This document shows positions 8,150-16,008 of a stretch of DNA of 64,000 bases, piece by piece. The notes beneath the pieces are model-generated. The model was not told the origin of the DNA. It ran no database searches and saw only the letters and a program-made list of their open reading frames with translations. The first letter of the stretch is position 1. Each line of letters starts with the position of its first letter. The stretch comes from Hamadaea tsunoensis DSM 44101 (GTDB taxonomy: Bacteria; Actinomycetota; Actinomycetes; Mycobacteriales; Micromonosporaceae): positions 29,095-93,094 of the forward strand of contig NZ_AUAX01000036.1 of the NCBI RefSeq assembly GCF_000428945.1, written 5' to 3'. Made by a program: the position numbers and the translations under genes.

Positions 8150-8947
8150 TTATGGTGCCTGGAATCCGGCCGCCAGCAGAACCGCTTTCGCCTTGTCCGA
8201 CAGCACGTACGCGAGGAACGCCTGCGCCGCCGTCGCGTTGGGCGCGTTCTTGAGCACGACGATCGGGTACGCGTTGACGGCGCCGGCCGATTCGGGGAAC
8301 TCGACGCCGTCGACGTCCGCGCTCGCGGCCTTCACATCCGTCCGGTAGACCAGGGCGGCGTCGACCTCGCCGAGCTTCACCTTGGACAGCGCGGCCTTGA
8401 CGTCGGTCTCCTGGGTGACCGGGGTGAGCTTGACGTTCGCCGCGTCGAGCGCCTTCTTCGCCGCCGCGCCGCAGGGCACCTCGACCGCGCAGAGCGCCAC
8501 CTTCACGCCCGGTTTCACGAGGTCGCCAAGGCTGGTGACGCCCTTCGGGTTGCCCTTCGGCACCGCGATGACGAGCTGGTTCTTGACGAACGTGGCCGGC
8601 GTACCGGTGCCGTTGCCCGCGTCGGTGACGGTCTTCATGGTGGCCGGGCTGGCCGCCGCGAACACGTCGGCGGGGGCGCCCTGGTTGATCTGCGCGGCCA
8701 GGGTCGAGCTGCCGCCGTAGTTGAACACGACCTTCGTGCCGGGGTACGCGGCCTCGAAGTCCTTGCCGATCTGGTTGAACGACTCGGTCAGGGAGGCGGC
8801 CGCCGACACGTTCACGGTGCCCGTCACGCCGGAGCCGGCGCTGCTCGACGAGGCGGCCGGGGTGTCCGAGCCACCGCAGGCGGCCAGCGCGAGCGTCATT
8901 GCCGCGGCCAGGCCGGCGAGGGCGGTACCGAAGGGGCGTCTTCTCAT
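8150..8947 (-). CDS. modA: Molybdate-binding lipoprotein
   Basis: 265 residues. Lipoprotein signal MRRRPFGTALAGLAAAMTLA with lipobox LALAAC (Cys23). ModA fold markers: VNVSAAASLTESFNQIGKDF, VVFNYGGSSTLAAQINQGAP, DVFAAASPATMKTV and, near the end, PIVVLKNAPNATAAQAFLAY. First gene of modABC. The 43-bp gap to the upstream TetR gene on the same strand holds a possible promoter but no recognisable molybdenum riboswitch. Confidence 0.94.
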   Translation of the reverse strand: MRRRPFGTALAGLAAAMTLALAACGGSDTPAASSSSAGSGVTGTVNVSAAASLTESFNQIGKDFEAAYPGTKVVFNYGGSSTLAAQINQGAPADVFAAASPATMKTVTDAGNGTGTPATFVKNQLVIAVPKGNPKGVTSLGDLVKPGVKVALCAVEVPCGAAAKKALDAANVKLTPVTQETDVKAALSKVKLGEVDAALVYRTDVKAASADVDGVEFPESAGAVNAYPIVVLKNAPNATAAQAFLAYVLSDKAKAVLLAAGFQAP

Positions 8948-8990
8948 GCCGCCGACCCTACCGGTCGCATTTTCGAACCAGAAGTGCCCG

Positions 8991-9731
8991 TCAGGCTTGC
9001 GTCTGCGAGGCGATGATCTGCCGGCGCTCGATGAGCAGGCCGATGCCGTCGAGGATGGTGCGCAGGCCGAAGTCGAGCGCCTGGTCGCGGTGGTCCGCCC
9101 CGGCCGGGTCGGTCAGCGCGGCCGCCACCGCCGGGAACCGGTCGGCGTGCTCGCGCAGCACCAGCCCGAGCGCCTGGGCGAACGCGTTCTCCGGCCCGTC
9201 GGCGCTGCCCAGCTGCGCGGTCTGCTGCGCGATCTGGCGTACGTGGCCGACGAGGACGACCATCGCGTCCATCCGCTCCGCCCCGGAAAGGCCGCAGCCG
9301 TCGAGGGCGGCCACCCCGGCCTCCATCCAGCCGAGCTCGTTCGGGCCGATCGCGCGTACGCCGACCGTCGCCTCCAGCGTCCACGGATGGGCCTGGAACA
9401 GCGGGAGCAGGGCCAGCGACCACGCTTCGAGGCGGGCCCGCCAGCCGGGCAGCGCGGACAGGTCCGGCGGGCCGCCCATGCCGAGGTCGACCATGAGCGC
9501 GACCAGTTCGTTCTTGCCGGGCACGTACCGGTAGAGCGACATCTTCGTGTAGCCGAGGTCGGCCGCGACCCGCTGCATCGTGACGGCGCCGAGCCCGTCG
9601 GCGTCGGCGATCGCGATCCCGGCGGTGGCGATCGCGGCCAGGGTCAGCGCCGGTTTCGGGCCCCGGGCCGGGGGCTGCTTGCCGCCCCACAGGATTTCCG
9701 TCACGCCGACCTCCGCTTGCGCCTCCGCCAA
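8991..9731 (-). CDS. TetR-family repressor (TetR_C-type, divergent from FAD monooxygenase)
   Basis: 246 residues. The N-terminal helix-turn-helix is GAVTMQRVAADLGYTKMSLY followed by RYVPGKNEL (residues about 50-80); the remainder is a helical ligand domain with WSLALLPLFQAHPW, typical of TetR proteins that sense drugs. A 22-residue extension precedes the DNA-binding domain, so a later start is possible. It is divergent from the monooxygenase at 9817 with a palindrome between them (9761-9775), the classic arrangement for repression of its neighbour and itself. Same strand as modA but a separate function. Confidence 0.88.
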   Translation of the reverse strand: MAEAQAEVGVTEILWGGKQPPARGPKPALTLAAIATAGIAIADADGLGAVTMQRVAADLGYTKMSLYRYVPGKNELVALMVDLGMGGPPDLSALPGWRARLEAWSLALLPLFQAHPWTLEATVGVRAIGPNELGWMEAGVAALDGCGLSGAERMDAMVVLVGHVRQIAQQTAQLGSADGPENAFAQALGLVLREHADRFPAVAAALTDPAGADHRDQALDFGLRTILDGIGLLIERRQIIASQTQA

Positions 9732-9758
9732 AACTGCGTCTATGGTACACAGTAGTAA

Positions 9759-9777
9759 CCGTGTCCGAGGGACACAG
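9759..9777. promoter_or_regulatory. Probable TetR operator between regulator and monooxygenase
   Basis: GTGTCC-GAG-GGACAC (9761-9775), extended to ACcGTGTCC...GGACACaGT, lies centrally in the 85-bp divergent gap. A GGTACAC half-site occurs just upstream (9744-9750). Operator role inferred from position and symmetry. Confidence 0.65.
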
Positions 9778-9816
9778 TTTTATCGAAGGCGCAGTTTCGA
9801 TCGAAAGGGGAGGACC

Positions 9817-11019
9817 ATGCGCGTACTCGTTTCGGGGGCGAGCATCGGAGGGCCCGCGCTGGCGTACTGGCTGGCGCGGTTCGGGTACCAGCCGACCGTC
9901 GTGGAGATCGCGGGCAGGCCGCGCGAGGGCGGGTACGCCGTCGACTTCCGCGGCTCGACGCACATGGCCGTGCTCGGCCGGATGGGCGTTCTCGACGATC
10001 TCCGGGCCGTGCGGACCGCCGGGCACCCGATGACGTTCGTCGACCGGGCCGGCCGGCCGACGCTGGCGCTGCCGGCCGACTTCGCGGGCGGCGACCTCGA
10101 GGTCACCCGGGCGGATCTGTCGGCCGTCCTGCGCCGCCACGGCGAGGCCCTCGGCGCGCGCTACGTCTACGGCGACCATCTCACCGGCATCGAGCAGGAC
10201 GACGAGGGCGTACGCGTCGCCTTCGCGTCCGGCCGGCACGACCGGTTCGACCTGGTCATCGGGGCCGACGGCGTCCACTCGGGAGTCCGCCGGCTCGCCT
10301 TCGGCCCCGAGTCCGCCTACGTACGCCACCTCGGTGCCTACGTGGCCGGCTGGGACGTGCCCGACGTGTGGGGCGGGGAGCGGCGCTCACTGCTCTACAC
10401 CGAACCCGGCCGGATGGCGGGAGTCGGCATCGGGGAGGGGAACGCCGCGGCCTTCTTCGTGTTCCGGTCGCCCGAACTGACCTATGACCGCCGTGATCCC
10501 GGGCAGCAGAAACGGATCCTCCGCGACGCGTACGCCGGCATGGGTTGGGAGACGGGCCGCCTGCTCGCGGGCCTGGAGACGGCGACGGACCTGTTCTTCG
10601 ACTCGATCAACCGGGTGGACCTGCCGCGGTGGTCGGCCGGGCGGGTGGCGCTGGTGGGCGACGCGGGCTACGGCGCGACGCTCGGCGGGATGGGCACGGG
10701 CACCGCGGTGGTGGGCGCCTACGTCCTCGCCCACGAGCTGCGGGCGGCGGACGGCGACCACCGGGTGGCGTTCGCGCACTACGAGGAGCTGCTGCGCCCG
10801 TACGCCGAGCGCTGCCAGAAGGGCGGCGACACGACGGGCAGGTTCTTCGCACCGGGTAGCCGGCTCGGGATCACGTTGCGGGACAAGACTTTGAGCATCC
10901 CGGCGATGATGCGGTGGATGATGAAGGCCGGTGAGAGCCGGACCAACAACATCGACCTGCCGGACTACCCGTTCAGCCGCTCGGACAGCGCCTCGGCGGT
11001 CGGCACGAACCAGAGGTGA
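9817..11019 (+). CDS. FAD-dependent aromatic monooxygenase
   Basis: 400 residues; class A flavoprotein hydroxylase (UbiH/PHBH/TetX group) using FAD and NAD(P)H on an aromatic or polyketide-like substrate. FAD fingerprint VSGASIGGPALAYWLARFG at residues 4-22; DG motif VIGADGVHSGVRR near 148; GD motif ALVGDAGYGATLGGMGTGTA near 282. AGGGGAGGACC precedes the ATG. The divergent TetR gene suggests an inducible detoxification or resistance enzyme; substrate unknown. The last 55 bp overlap the convergent DUF4180 gene. Confidence 0.9.
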   Translation: MRVLVSGASIGGPALAYWLARFGYQPTVVEIAGRPREGGYAVDFRGSTHMAVLGRMGVLDDLRAVRTAGHPMTFVDRAGRPTLALPADFAGGDLEVTRADLSAVLRRHGEALGARYVYGDHLTGIEQDDEGVRVAFASGRHDRFDLVIGADGVHSGVRRLAFGPESAYVRHLGAYVAGWDVPDVWGGERRSLLYTEPGRMAGVGIGEGNAAAFFVFRSPELTYDRRDPGQQKRILRDAYAGMGWETGRLLAGLETATDLFFDSINRVDLPRWSAGRVALVGDAGYGATLGGMGTGTAVVGAYVLAHELRAADGDHRVAFAHYEELLRPYAERCQKGGDTTGRFFAPGSRLGITLRDKTLSIPAMMRWMMKAGESRTNNIDLPDYPFSRSDSASAVGTNQR

Positions 11020-11300
11020 CGGCCGCGGTTGGACTCGCGGACGAAGTCCCGCAACGCCTCCGACCGCGCCTCGTACGCGGAGATGTCGCCGACGATCGCC
11101 AGGCGCAGCCGGTAGTTCACGAATTTCTGGGCGATCTCGCCGGCCAGCCGGGTACGCAGGGTGAAGAAGTCCTCGGTCAGCCGCTCGACGGGGATCACGA
11201 CGAGCTCGGCCTCGGCGCCGAAGGCATCGCCGATGAGATCGGTGGCGGCCGTCTCGGAATCGATCTTCGGACCGGCGGGGTCGAGCCAGAGAGTCTCCAC
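10965..11300 (-). CDS. DUF4180 protein
   Basis: 111 residues. Family markers are strong: ELVVIPVERLTEDFFTLRT, LAGEIAQKFVNYRLRLAIVG, FVRESNRGRHLWFV. DUF4180 proteins are small single-domain cytosolic proteins of unknown biochemistry, frequent in actinobacteria. The 3' end overlaps the monooxygenase tail by 55 bp on the opposite strand; both frames are well supported, so the overlap looks genuine. Confidence 0.9.
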   Translation of the reverse strand: METLWLDPAGPKIDSETAATDLIGDAFGAEAELVVIPVERLTEDFFTLRTRLAGEIAQKFVNYRLRLAIVGDISAYEARSEALRDFVRESNRGRHLWFVPTAEALSERLNG

Positions 11301-11324
11301 GGACCCGACCGTACTAGAGCGCGG

Positions 11325-11738
11325 TCACCGGCGGATGCGGGCGGTCAGTCTCGCTCCGCCGGTCTCGCCGGGTGCCGCCGTCAGCTCCTCGGCGAAGCTG
11401 TGCACGAGCCAGAGTCCCCGGCCGCCGGGGGCGCCGGGTTCGGGGCGTACCGGGATGCCGAAGCCGGCCGGCAGCCCGGGTCCGTCGTCGGTCACCTCGC
11501 ACACCAGGGTGCCGTCCGTCTGCCAGAGCCGGATGCGGCCCTGGCCGCCGCCGTGGCGTACGGCGTTGGTGGCCAGTTCGTACGCGACGAGGACCACCAC
11601 GTCGACCCGGTCGCCGGGCAGTCCGGCCTGACTGGCGTGGGCGGCGACGGACTCGCGTACGCTCACCAGCTCCCGCTCGGTGAACGGCAGGTCGAGCAGG
11701 AGCCGGGAGTCGACCGGCAGGCCCGGGTTACCGGCCAT
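11325..11738 (-). CDS. RsbW/SpoIIAB-like ATP-binding regulatory protein (HATPase_c_2)
   Basis: 137 residues. A GHKL ATPase fold of the anti-sigma-kinase type: N-box ELATNAVRHGG (residues about 54-64), G1-box EVTDDGPGLPAGF (about 83-95) and G2-type GGRGLWLVHSFA (about 104-115). Such proteins bind ATP and usually phosphorylate or sequester partners. The ATG overlaps the end of the MEDS-STAS gene by 11 bp, so the pair is co-translated and probably forms one partner-switching module. No adjacent sigma gene identifies the target. Confidence 0.88.
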   Translation of the reverse strand: MAGNPGLPVDSRLLLDLPFTERELVSVRESVAAHASQAGLPGDRVDVVVLVAYELATNAVRHGGGQGRIRLWQTDGTLVCEVTDDGPGLPAGFGIPVRPEPGAPGGRGLWLVHSFAEELTAAPGETGGARLTARIRR

Positions 11739-12600
11739 CGTCGACCGCCACCATCGTCACACCGCCGATCTGCCGGACTCCGAGCGCGTCGAGGACGTGG
11801 CAGGCCATGGGCTGGCAGCGGATCGTCATGCGCTGGGCGCCGGTGAGGCCGAGCGCCGCCTGGATCAGCACGCCGGCCGCGGCCCCGTCGAGGAAGCGCA
11901 GCTGGGTCAGGTTGACGTCGATGTGGTCGTCGAGGGCGAGCGCTTCGCTGAGGGACCGCGACAGCGGCTCGACGGCCCGGTAGTCGATCTCGCCCGCGAC
12001 GCGTACGCCGGGCGGCACGTACTGCCGGCAGATCCGCAGCAGCGCGTCGTCGTGGTAGGTCACGGCCGCGACGGTGAGCCCGTGGGCCTCGACCGCGGTG
12101 GCGATGGTGACGGTGTCGAAGCACTGCCGGTCGTACTGGCACACGGCGGTGGCGTTCTCGGCCGCCAGCATGCTCGTGAACTGCGATTCGTAGGCCATGA
12201 GGTCGGCCAGCCCGCTGACCGGGCGCAGCGCCCAGCACATGTCGCTGGTGACCCGCAGACCCTGGAAGCCCTCGCGGCGGGCCTGGACGATCTCGTCCTG
12301 GAGCGAGCGGATCGTACGCTTGGCGTCGAATGTCCCTTGTGGAACGAAGAAGGGGCCGCACCCGGCCACCTGCAGCCGGCCGGAGCTCGTGGCCGCGGAG
12401 ACGCCGAGGCCGCGCCGGGTCAGCTCCTCGCTCAGGACGGTCTCGGCGACCGCCTCGGTCAGGCAGATCACCTTCTCGCCGGCCCGCAGGCCGTCACGGA
12501 CGAACGCCGCGACGATGTCGAGCCGTTCCTCGGGGTCGGAGAAGGTCAGGCAGGCGTGATCGCCCGGCCTCAGCTGCTCCACCGACGACGCACCACTCAT
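11728..12600 (-). CDS. MEDS sensory domain-STAS fusion protein
   Basis: 290 residues. The N-terminal half (HACLTFSDPEERLDIVAAFV, GLRAGEKVICLTEAVAET, LRVTSDMCWALR) is a MEDS domain, seen in DcmR-like sensors and related to a RecA-like fold. The last roughly 95 residues form a STAS domain (VEPLSRSLSEALALDDHIDV, NLTQLRFLDGAAAGVLIQAA), the anti-anti-sigma fold. The usual phosphorylatable Ser motif (D-S-S/T-G) is replaced by LDGAAAG, so switching may not use that residue. Overlaps the HATPase gene; its input signal is unknown. Confidence 0.88.
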   Translation of the reverse strand: MSGASSVEQLRPGDHACLTFSDPEERLDIVAAFVRDGLRAGEKVICLTEAVAETVLSEELTRRGLGVSAATSSGRLQVAGCGPFFVPQGTFDAKRTIRSLQDEIVQARREGFQGLRVTSDMCWALRPVSGLADLMAYESQFTSMLAAENATAVCQYDRQCFDTVTIATAVEAHGLTVAAVTYHDDALLRICRQYVPPGVRVAGEIDYRAVEPLSRSLSEALALDDHIDVNLTQLRFLDGAAAGVLIQAALGLTGAQRMTIRCQPMACHVLDALGVRQIGGVTMVAVDDGR

Positions 12601-12753
12601 CGAGCCTCCCCAGCACCCAGCACGCGAGCATCACCGTAACGCCCAGGCGGGAATGACACCGGCATTACCCGCGTGCGGGGCTGCTCAATCCCGGCCGCCG
12701 TCACGGCCGATTCCCGCCAGACCTCGGCCCCGAGCAGCTCTAGATTGGTTCAC

Positions 12754-13242
12754 ATGACGGTCTACACCATTTTCGAGACTCCGCTCGGCGAGATCCAGAT
12801 CGTGGGGGAGCGCACCCCGCGCGGGACCGCCCTGCGCTCACTGTCCTTCCCCGGGCAGCGCAAGCCCGTCGTGCTCGAGGCCGCGTGGCAGCGCGACGAC
12901 GCCGCCTTCGCCGAGATCACCGCGCAGCTGTCCGGCTATCTCGCGGGCGAGGTCCGCGAATTCCGTTTCGAGTACGCCGACAGCGGCACCCCGTTCCAGC
13001 AGAGCGTCTGGAAGGCGTTGGACACCCTCGCGTACGGGGAGACGGTCACCTACGGCGAACTGGCCGAGCGGGCGGGGTATCCGCGTACGTCGGTGCGGGC
13101 GGTGGCCTCGGCGATCGGGCGCAACCCGCTGATGATCCTGCGCCCGTGCCACCGGGTGCTCGGCGCGGACGGCGGCCTGACCGGCTTCGCCGGCGGCGTC
13201 GAGCGCAAGGAGCAGCTGCTCGCGCTGGAGGCGGCGGTCTGA
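12754..13242 (+). CDS. ogt: Methylated-DNA--[protein]-cysteine S-methyltransferase
   Basis: 162 residues. Suicide repair of O6-alkylguanine: the active Cys132 lies in the canonical PCHRV motif, preceded by the recognition wing YGELAERAGYPRTSVRAVAS and followed by LTGFAGGVERKEQLLALE. The N-terminal Ada-like domain (MTVYTIFETPLGEIQIVGE) is present, so it is full-length. The start at 12754 is chosen because upstream in-frame codons are not protein-like. Transcribed away from the MEDS gene; no adaptive-response partner is adjacent. Confidence 0.94.
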   Translation: MTVYTIFETPLGEIQIVGERTPRGTALRSLSFPGQRKPVVLEAAWQRDDAAFAEITAQLSGYLAGEVREFRFEYADSGTPFQQSVWKALDTLAYGETVTYGELAERAGYPRTSVRAVASAIGRNPLMILRPCHRVLGADGGLTGFAGGVERKEQLLALEAAV

Positions 13243-13329
13243 GGTCGTCGCGAGCCAGGTCAGGCGGGCGGTGAGCCGGGAGCGCGTGGCTTGTTGCAAC
13301 TTAGTGGCAAGAACAGCACACTTGCTCTC

Positions 13330-13797
13330 GTGTCGTACCCCTCCGCGGTCGAGGTCCTGCTGTTCTCCGAGGCCGACGGCCTGCTCCGCTACCGGGCGGC
13401 CGCCGCCGACCGGCCGCCGGGCGTGCACCCGGACGACCTGGCGATCGACCTTTCCGGCCTGACCCTGTGCACCCCCGGTGCCCTGCTGCATTCGACGTCC
13501 TGGCGGTACGCCGCCGACCGCATCGTCCTCACCTACGCCGCCCTGCCCGATCCGTGGCCGCGCGACGTGCTGCCCGTCCCGTCGGACGCGATGGTGGTCT
13601 CGGCCAGCCCGCTGATGCCGAGCCCCGCGACGGTCGACGTCGCCGCGGTCGCCACGCACGCCGTACGCCATCTCGCCCTGCTGGTCACGACCGACCCGGT
13701 CGTCGCCGCGGCGGCCGTCGAGGCGCCCGAGCTGTGGGCGCTGATCGCCAAGCAGCCGCCCGGCCCGGCCGGGTCGCCGCTGCCGCCCCTGTTCTAG
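13330..13797 (+). CDS. Conserved hypothetical actinobacterial protein
   Basis: 155 residues from GTG 13330 (VSYPSAVEVLLFSEADGLL); a TTG at 13291 would add 13 residues. No signal peptide or membrane segment. Recognisable conserved patches: GALLHSTSWRY, RIVLTYAALPDPWP and VATHAVRHLALLVTTDP. It looks like a cytosolic alpha/beta protein family found in Actinoplanes and Streptomyces, with no described function. An imperfect TTGC/GCAA dyad at 13293-13309 lies upstream. Confidence 0.72.
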   Translation: MSYPSAVEVLLFSEADGLLRYRAAAADRPPGVHPDDLAIDLSGLTLCTPGALLHSTSWRYAADRIVLTYAALPDPWPRDVLPVPSDAMVVSASPLMPSPATVDVAAVATHAVRHLALLVTTDPVVAAAAVEAPELWALIAKQPPGPAGSPLPPLF

Positions 13798-13836
13798 GGC
13801 TCCTGTGAAGTGGCTCACCAGGCCACTCTTGATGGA

Positions 13837-13857
13837 ATTGAGTCGACCCGACTCAAG
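13837..13857 (+). promoter_or_regulatory. HAIR element (HspR operator) upstream of hsp20
   Basis: ATTGAGT-CGACCCG-ACTCAAG matches the HspR consensus CTTGAGT-N7-ACTCAAG with a single outer mismatch. It is also an 8-3-8 perfect dyad (13838-13856), 47 bp before the Hsp20 ATG, where it would block the promoter until heat shock. No hspR gene is in this window. Confidence 0.85.
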
Positions 13858-13903
13858 TTGTGGCCAGTACCAGACGTCGCCACACGCCACCAAGGAGTAC
13901 CCG

Positions 13904-14365
13904 ATGAGCAACGTTTCCCTGTGGACCCGCCGTGATCCCTTCGCCGAGTTCGACGCCATCGTGCGGCGTACCTTCGGGCCGGACGCGCGGACGAACGCGG
14001 GTGTGCGGCCCGGCTTCACGCCGGCCGCCGAGATCGTCCGCGACGGCGACGACGCCGTCGTCCGCCTGGAGCTGCCGGGTGTCGACACCGAGAAGGACGT
14101 CGTCGTCGAGCTCGACCGCGGCCGCCTGGTCGTCCGCGGCGAACGCCGTGACCCGGAGCCCGAGGGCCGCACCCTGCGCGAGGTCCGCTACGGCGCGTTC
14201 CGGCGCTCGTTCGGCCTGCCGCCGCACGTCAAGGCCGACGCGCTGAGCGCCTCCTACGACGCCGGCGTGCTGTCGGTCCGGGTGGCGGGCGCGTACGCGG
14301 GCACCGACGCCCAGCGCATCGCGGTCACGTCCACCGTCGACACCACGCCGGAGATCGAGGCCTGA
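13904..14365 (+). CDS. Hsp20/alpha-crystallin small heat-shock protein
   Basis: 153 residues; ATP-independent holdase. AAGGAG at 13892-13897 sets the start MSNVSLWTRRDPFAEFDAIV. The alpha-crystallin domain spans about residues 40-135: FTPAAEIVRDGDDAVVRLEL, ELPGVDTEKDVVVELDRGRL, GERRD, and the conserved AxYDAGVLSVRV near the end (SASYDAGVLSVRVAG). It ends with VTSTVD rather than the usual I-x-I/V motif. The HAIR site upstream indicates HspR control. The stop lies in a GCCTGATC word that recurs in the following tandem repeat. Confidence 0.93.
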   Translation: MSNVSLWTRRDPFAEFDAIVRRTFGPDARTNAGVRPGFTPAAEIVRDGDDAVVRLELPGVDTEKDVVVELDRGRLVVRGERRDPEPEGRTLREVRYGAFRRSFGLPPHVKADALSASYDAGVLSVRVAGAYAGTDAQRIAVTSTVDTTPEIEA

Positions 14366-14396
14366 TCCCTCCGGGGAGTGCCTGATCCGTTCGGCC

Positions 14397-14460
14397 GGGC
14401 CTGATCAGCGGGGCTGCCGGGCCTGATCAGCGGGGCTGCCGGGCCTGATCAGCGGGGCTG
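14397..14460 (+). repeat. 22-bp tandem repeat, three units, between convergent genes
   Basis: Unit GGGCCTGATCAGCGGGGCTG plus CC, starting at 14397, 14419 and 14441; the first two units are identical and the third loses its final CC. The central CTGATCAG supplies the stop codon of the TetR gene (14449-14451). Expansion here adds spacing without altering either protein. Confidence 0.9.
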
Positions 14461-15027
14461 GAGGCCGGAGAAGAGCGCGTCGAGCGCCTCCTCCGGCCGC
14501 CAGCCCGCTATGCGATCCGGCCGCAGCAGGTAGGCGTGGTACAACGGCCCGTACACGAGCTCGACGACGAGTTCGAGATCGACGTCGGCGCGCAGCTGTC
14601 CGGCGTTGACGGCTTTGGCCAGCCGCGCCGAGCAGTCCGCGACCGCCTCGTCGATGACCTCGCGTACGCCGGCCGCCGCGACCGGGTCCGACTGCGCGGC
14701 CGCGATCAGCCCCCGCCACACGACGCCGCCCCGGGAACCGAAGAGGTTCACCAGGGCGGCGTTCTGCGTACGCAGATCCGTCCGGAGGTCGCCGGTGTCC
14801 GGGAAATCCGCCCGGCTGGACCGCAGGTCCTTCATGAATTCGAGCAGCACCGCGGCCTTGGACGGCCACCAGCGGTAGATGGTCTGCTTGCCGACTCCGG
14901 CCCGGGCGGCGATCGCCTCGACGGTCGTCTTGTCGAAGCCGACCTCGCCGCACAGCTCGACGGCGGCCTGCACGATCGCCTGGCGCGACTGCTCGTTGCG
15001 GCGATGGGGATCCGGTGGTGGCGTCAC
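14449..15027 (-). CDS. TetR-family repressor (divergent from cupin protein)
   Basis: 192 residues from GTG 15027 (VTPPPDPHRRNEQSRQAIVQ); GTG 15036 is an alternative. DNA-binding domain: KTTVEAIAARAGVGKQTIYR followed by WWPSKAAVLLEF. The C-terminal helices resemble the TetR_C_33-like group with VVELVYGPLYHAYLL. Two symmetric CGAGAC-N5-GTCTCG sites lie between it and the cupin gene, so it most likely represses both. The terminal codons lie in a 22-bp tandem repeat. Confidence 0.88.
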   Translation of the reverse strand: MTPPPDPHRRNEQSRQAIVQAAVELCGEVGFDKTTVEAIAARAGVGKQTIYRWWPSKAAVLLEFMKDLRSSRADFPDTGDLRTDLRTQNAALVNLFGSRGGVVWRGLIAAAQSDPVAAAGVREVIDEAVADCSARLAKAVNAGQLRADVDLELVVELVYGPLYHAYLLRPDRIAGWRPEEALDALFSGLQPR

Positions 15028-15045
15028 GCCGTGCACTATACGCCA

Positions 15046-15124
15046 GACGAAACGGACCGTCTCGTCTTGACATCCCCATGATCTCTGCTGCACGCTGATC
15101 TCCGTTGGCGAGACAAGCCGTCTC
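15046..15124. promoter_or_regulatory. Paired TetR operators
   Basis: Site 1 at 15046-15066 (GACGAAACGG-A-CCGTCTCGTC, one mismatch) and site 2 at 15110-15124 (GAGAC-AAGCC-GTCTC) share the half-site GTCTCG with N5 spacing. Both lie in the divergent TetR/cupin gap. Assignment to this TetR is inferred. Confidence 0.7.
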
Positions 15125-15143
15125 GTCTCGAATCTGGGGAGCC

Positions 15144-15695
15144 ATGATGTTCGAACTCCACACCGCCGAGGCCGCGCGGGCAGCCGATCCGGCATCGGCC
15201 GTCCGGGCCGGGCAGCCCCGCGGCGGCATCCTGGTCCGGGCCCGCGAAGCGGAGGTCCTCGACGGCGACCCGACGAGCGTGATCACACTGCTCGCCGAGA
15301 CCGCCACCACGGGCGGGGTCGTCACCGCGAACCGATCGCTGCTGCGCAAGGGCTCCACCGGTGCTCCGCCGCACTATCACGAGCGGTCCGACGAACTGTT
15401 CTACGTCCTCGGCGGTACGCTGCGCGTCCTGCTGGGCGACGAGGTCCTGACCCTGCGCACGGGAGACTTCCTGCTCGTACCGCCGTTCATGCCGCACGCG
15501 TTCGCGCCGGCCGTGGACGTGGACGCGGACGTGTTCTTCGCGTTCCTGCCGGGCTCGCCGCGGTTCGACTACTTCCGGATGCTCGACGACATCCACCGGG
15601 GGCACGCGACGCTCGACGACCTGAAGGGGACCGAGGGCTGGTTCGACAACCACTACGTCGAATCCCCCCTCTGGGCGGAGACGCTGGCGGACTGA
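15144..15695 (+). CDS. Cupin-domain protein
   Basis: 182-183 residues; GGGGAG at 15136-15141 favours ATG 15147 over ATG 15144. Single beta-barrel cupin: motif 1 GAPPHYHERSDELFYVLGG supplies two His and a Glu for metal binding, and motif 2 is FLLVPPFMPHAFAP. The C-terminal tail (FDYFRMLDDIHRGHATLDDL) resembles quercetin-dioxygenase-like cupins of streptomycetes. Such proteins are dioxygenases, isomerases or ligand binders; which one cannot be told. Regulated with the divergent TetR gene. Confidence 0.88.
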   Translation: MMFELHTAEAARAADPASAVRAGQPRGGILVRAREAEVLDGDPTSVITLLAETATTGGVVTANRSLLRKGSTGAPPHYHERSDELFYVLGGTLRVLLGDEVLTLRTGDFLLVPPFMPHAFAPAVDVDADVFFAFLPGSPRFDYFRMLDDIHRGHATLDDLKGTEGWFDNHYVESPLWAETLAD

Positions 15696-15780
15696 AGCCT
15701 CTCCGGCCGCACGCGGGGGATCCGTCGCGGCGGGCAAGATCGCTCGGTCGTACCGGGAGCCGCCTCGGTCGCTCGCCGAC

Positions 15781-15936
15781 TGGTGATCGAGAACGGCTGG
15801 GATGTCATTTCGCACTCCCGGCCTAGATCGATTGCGGCGGACGTGCAGCCTGGGCACGTTTTCCGCATCCGAGGCGCTTTCGCTCTTGGGCCTAGGCGGG
15901 TTTTTGCATCCCAGCCGCTGTGGATCACGCGCGATT
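15781..15936. repeat. P4-associated palindrome (CGGCTGGGATG / CATCCCAGCCG)
   Basis: Arms GATCGAGAACGGCTGGGATG (15787-15806) and GCATCCCAGCCGCTGTGGAT (15907-15926) with a roughly 100-base middle holding a second GGCCTAG pairing. The same arms recur singly at 16235, 32311, 32383, 50190 and 50274. Confidence 0.82.
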
Positions 15937-16008
15937 CGCGCCACCGCCGCCTGCCGCCCGCGATGAGGGAATGATCATCCGGCTCATGAGACGCGATCAC
16001 TTACGCCG

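Noticed and set aside
8948..8990. Molybdenum-cofactor riboswitch ahead of modA
   Set aside because: The gap is only 43 bp, too short for the known Moco RNA motif.
8944..10329. 461-codon minus-strand frame across the TetR/monooxygenase promoter
   Set aside because: Composition is not protein-like and it crosses two well-supported divergent genes and their operator.
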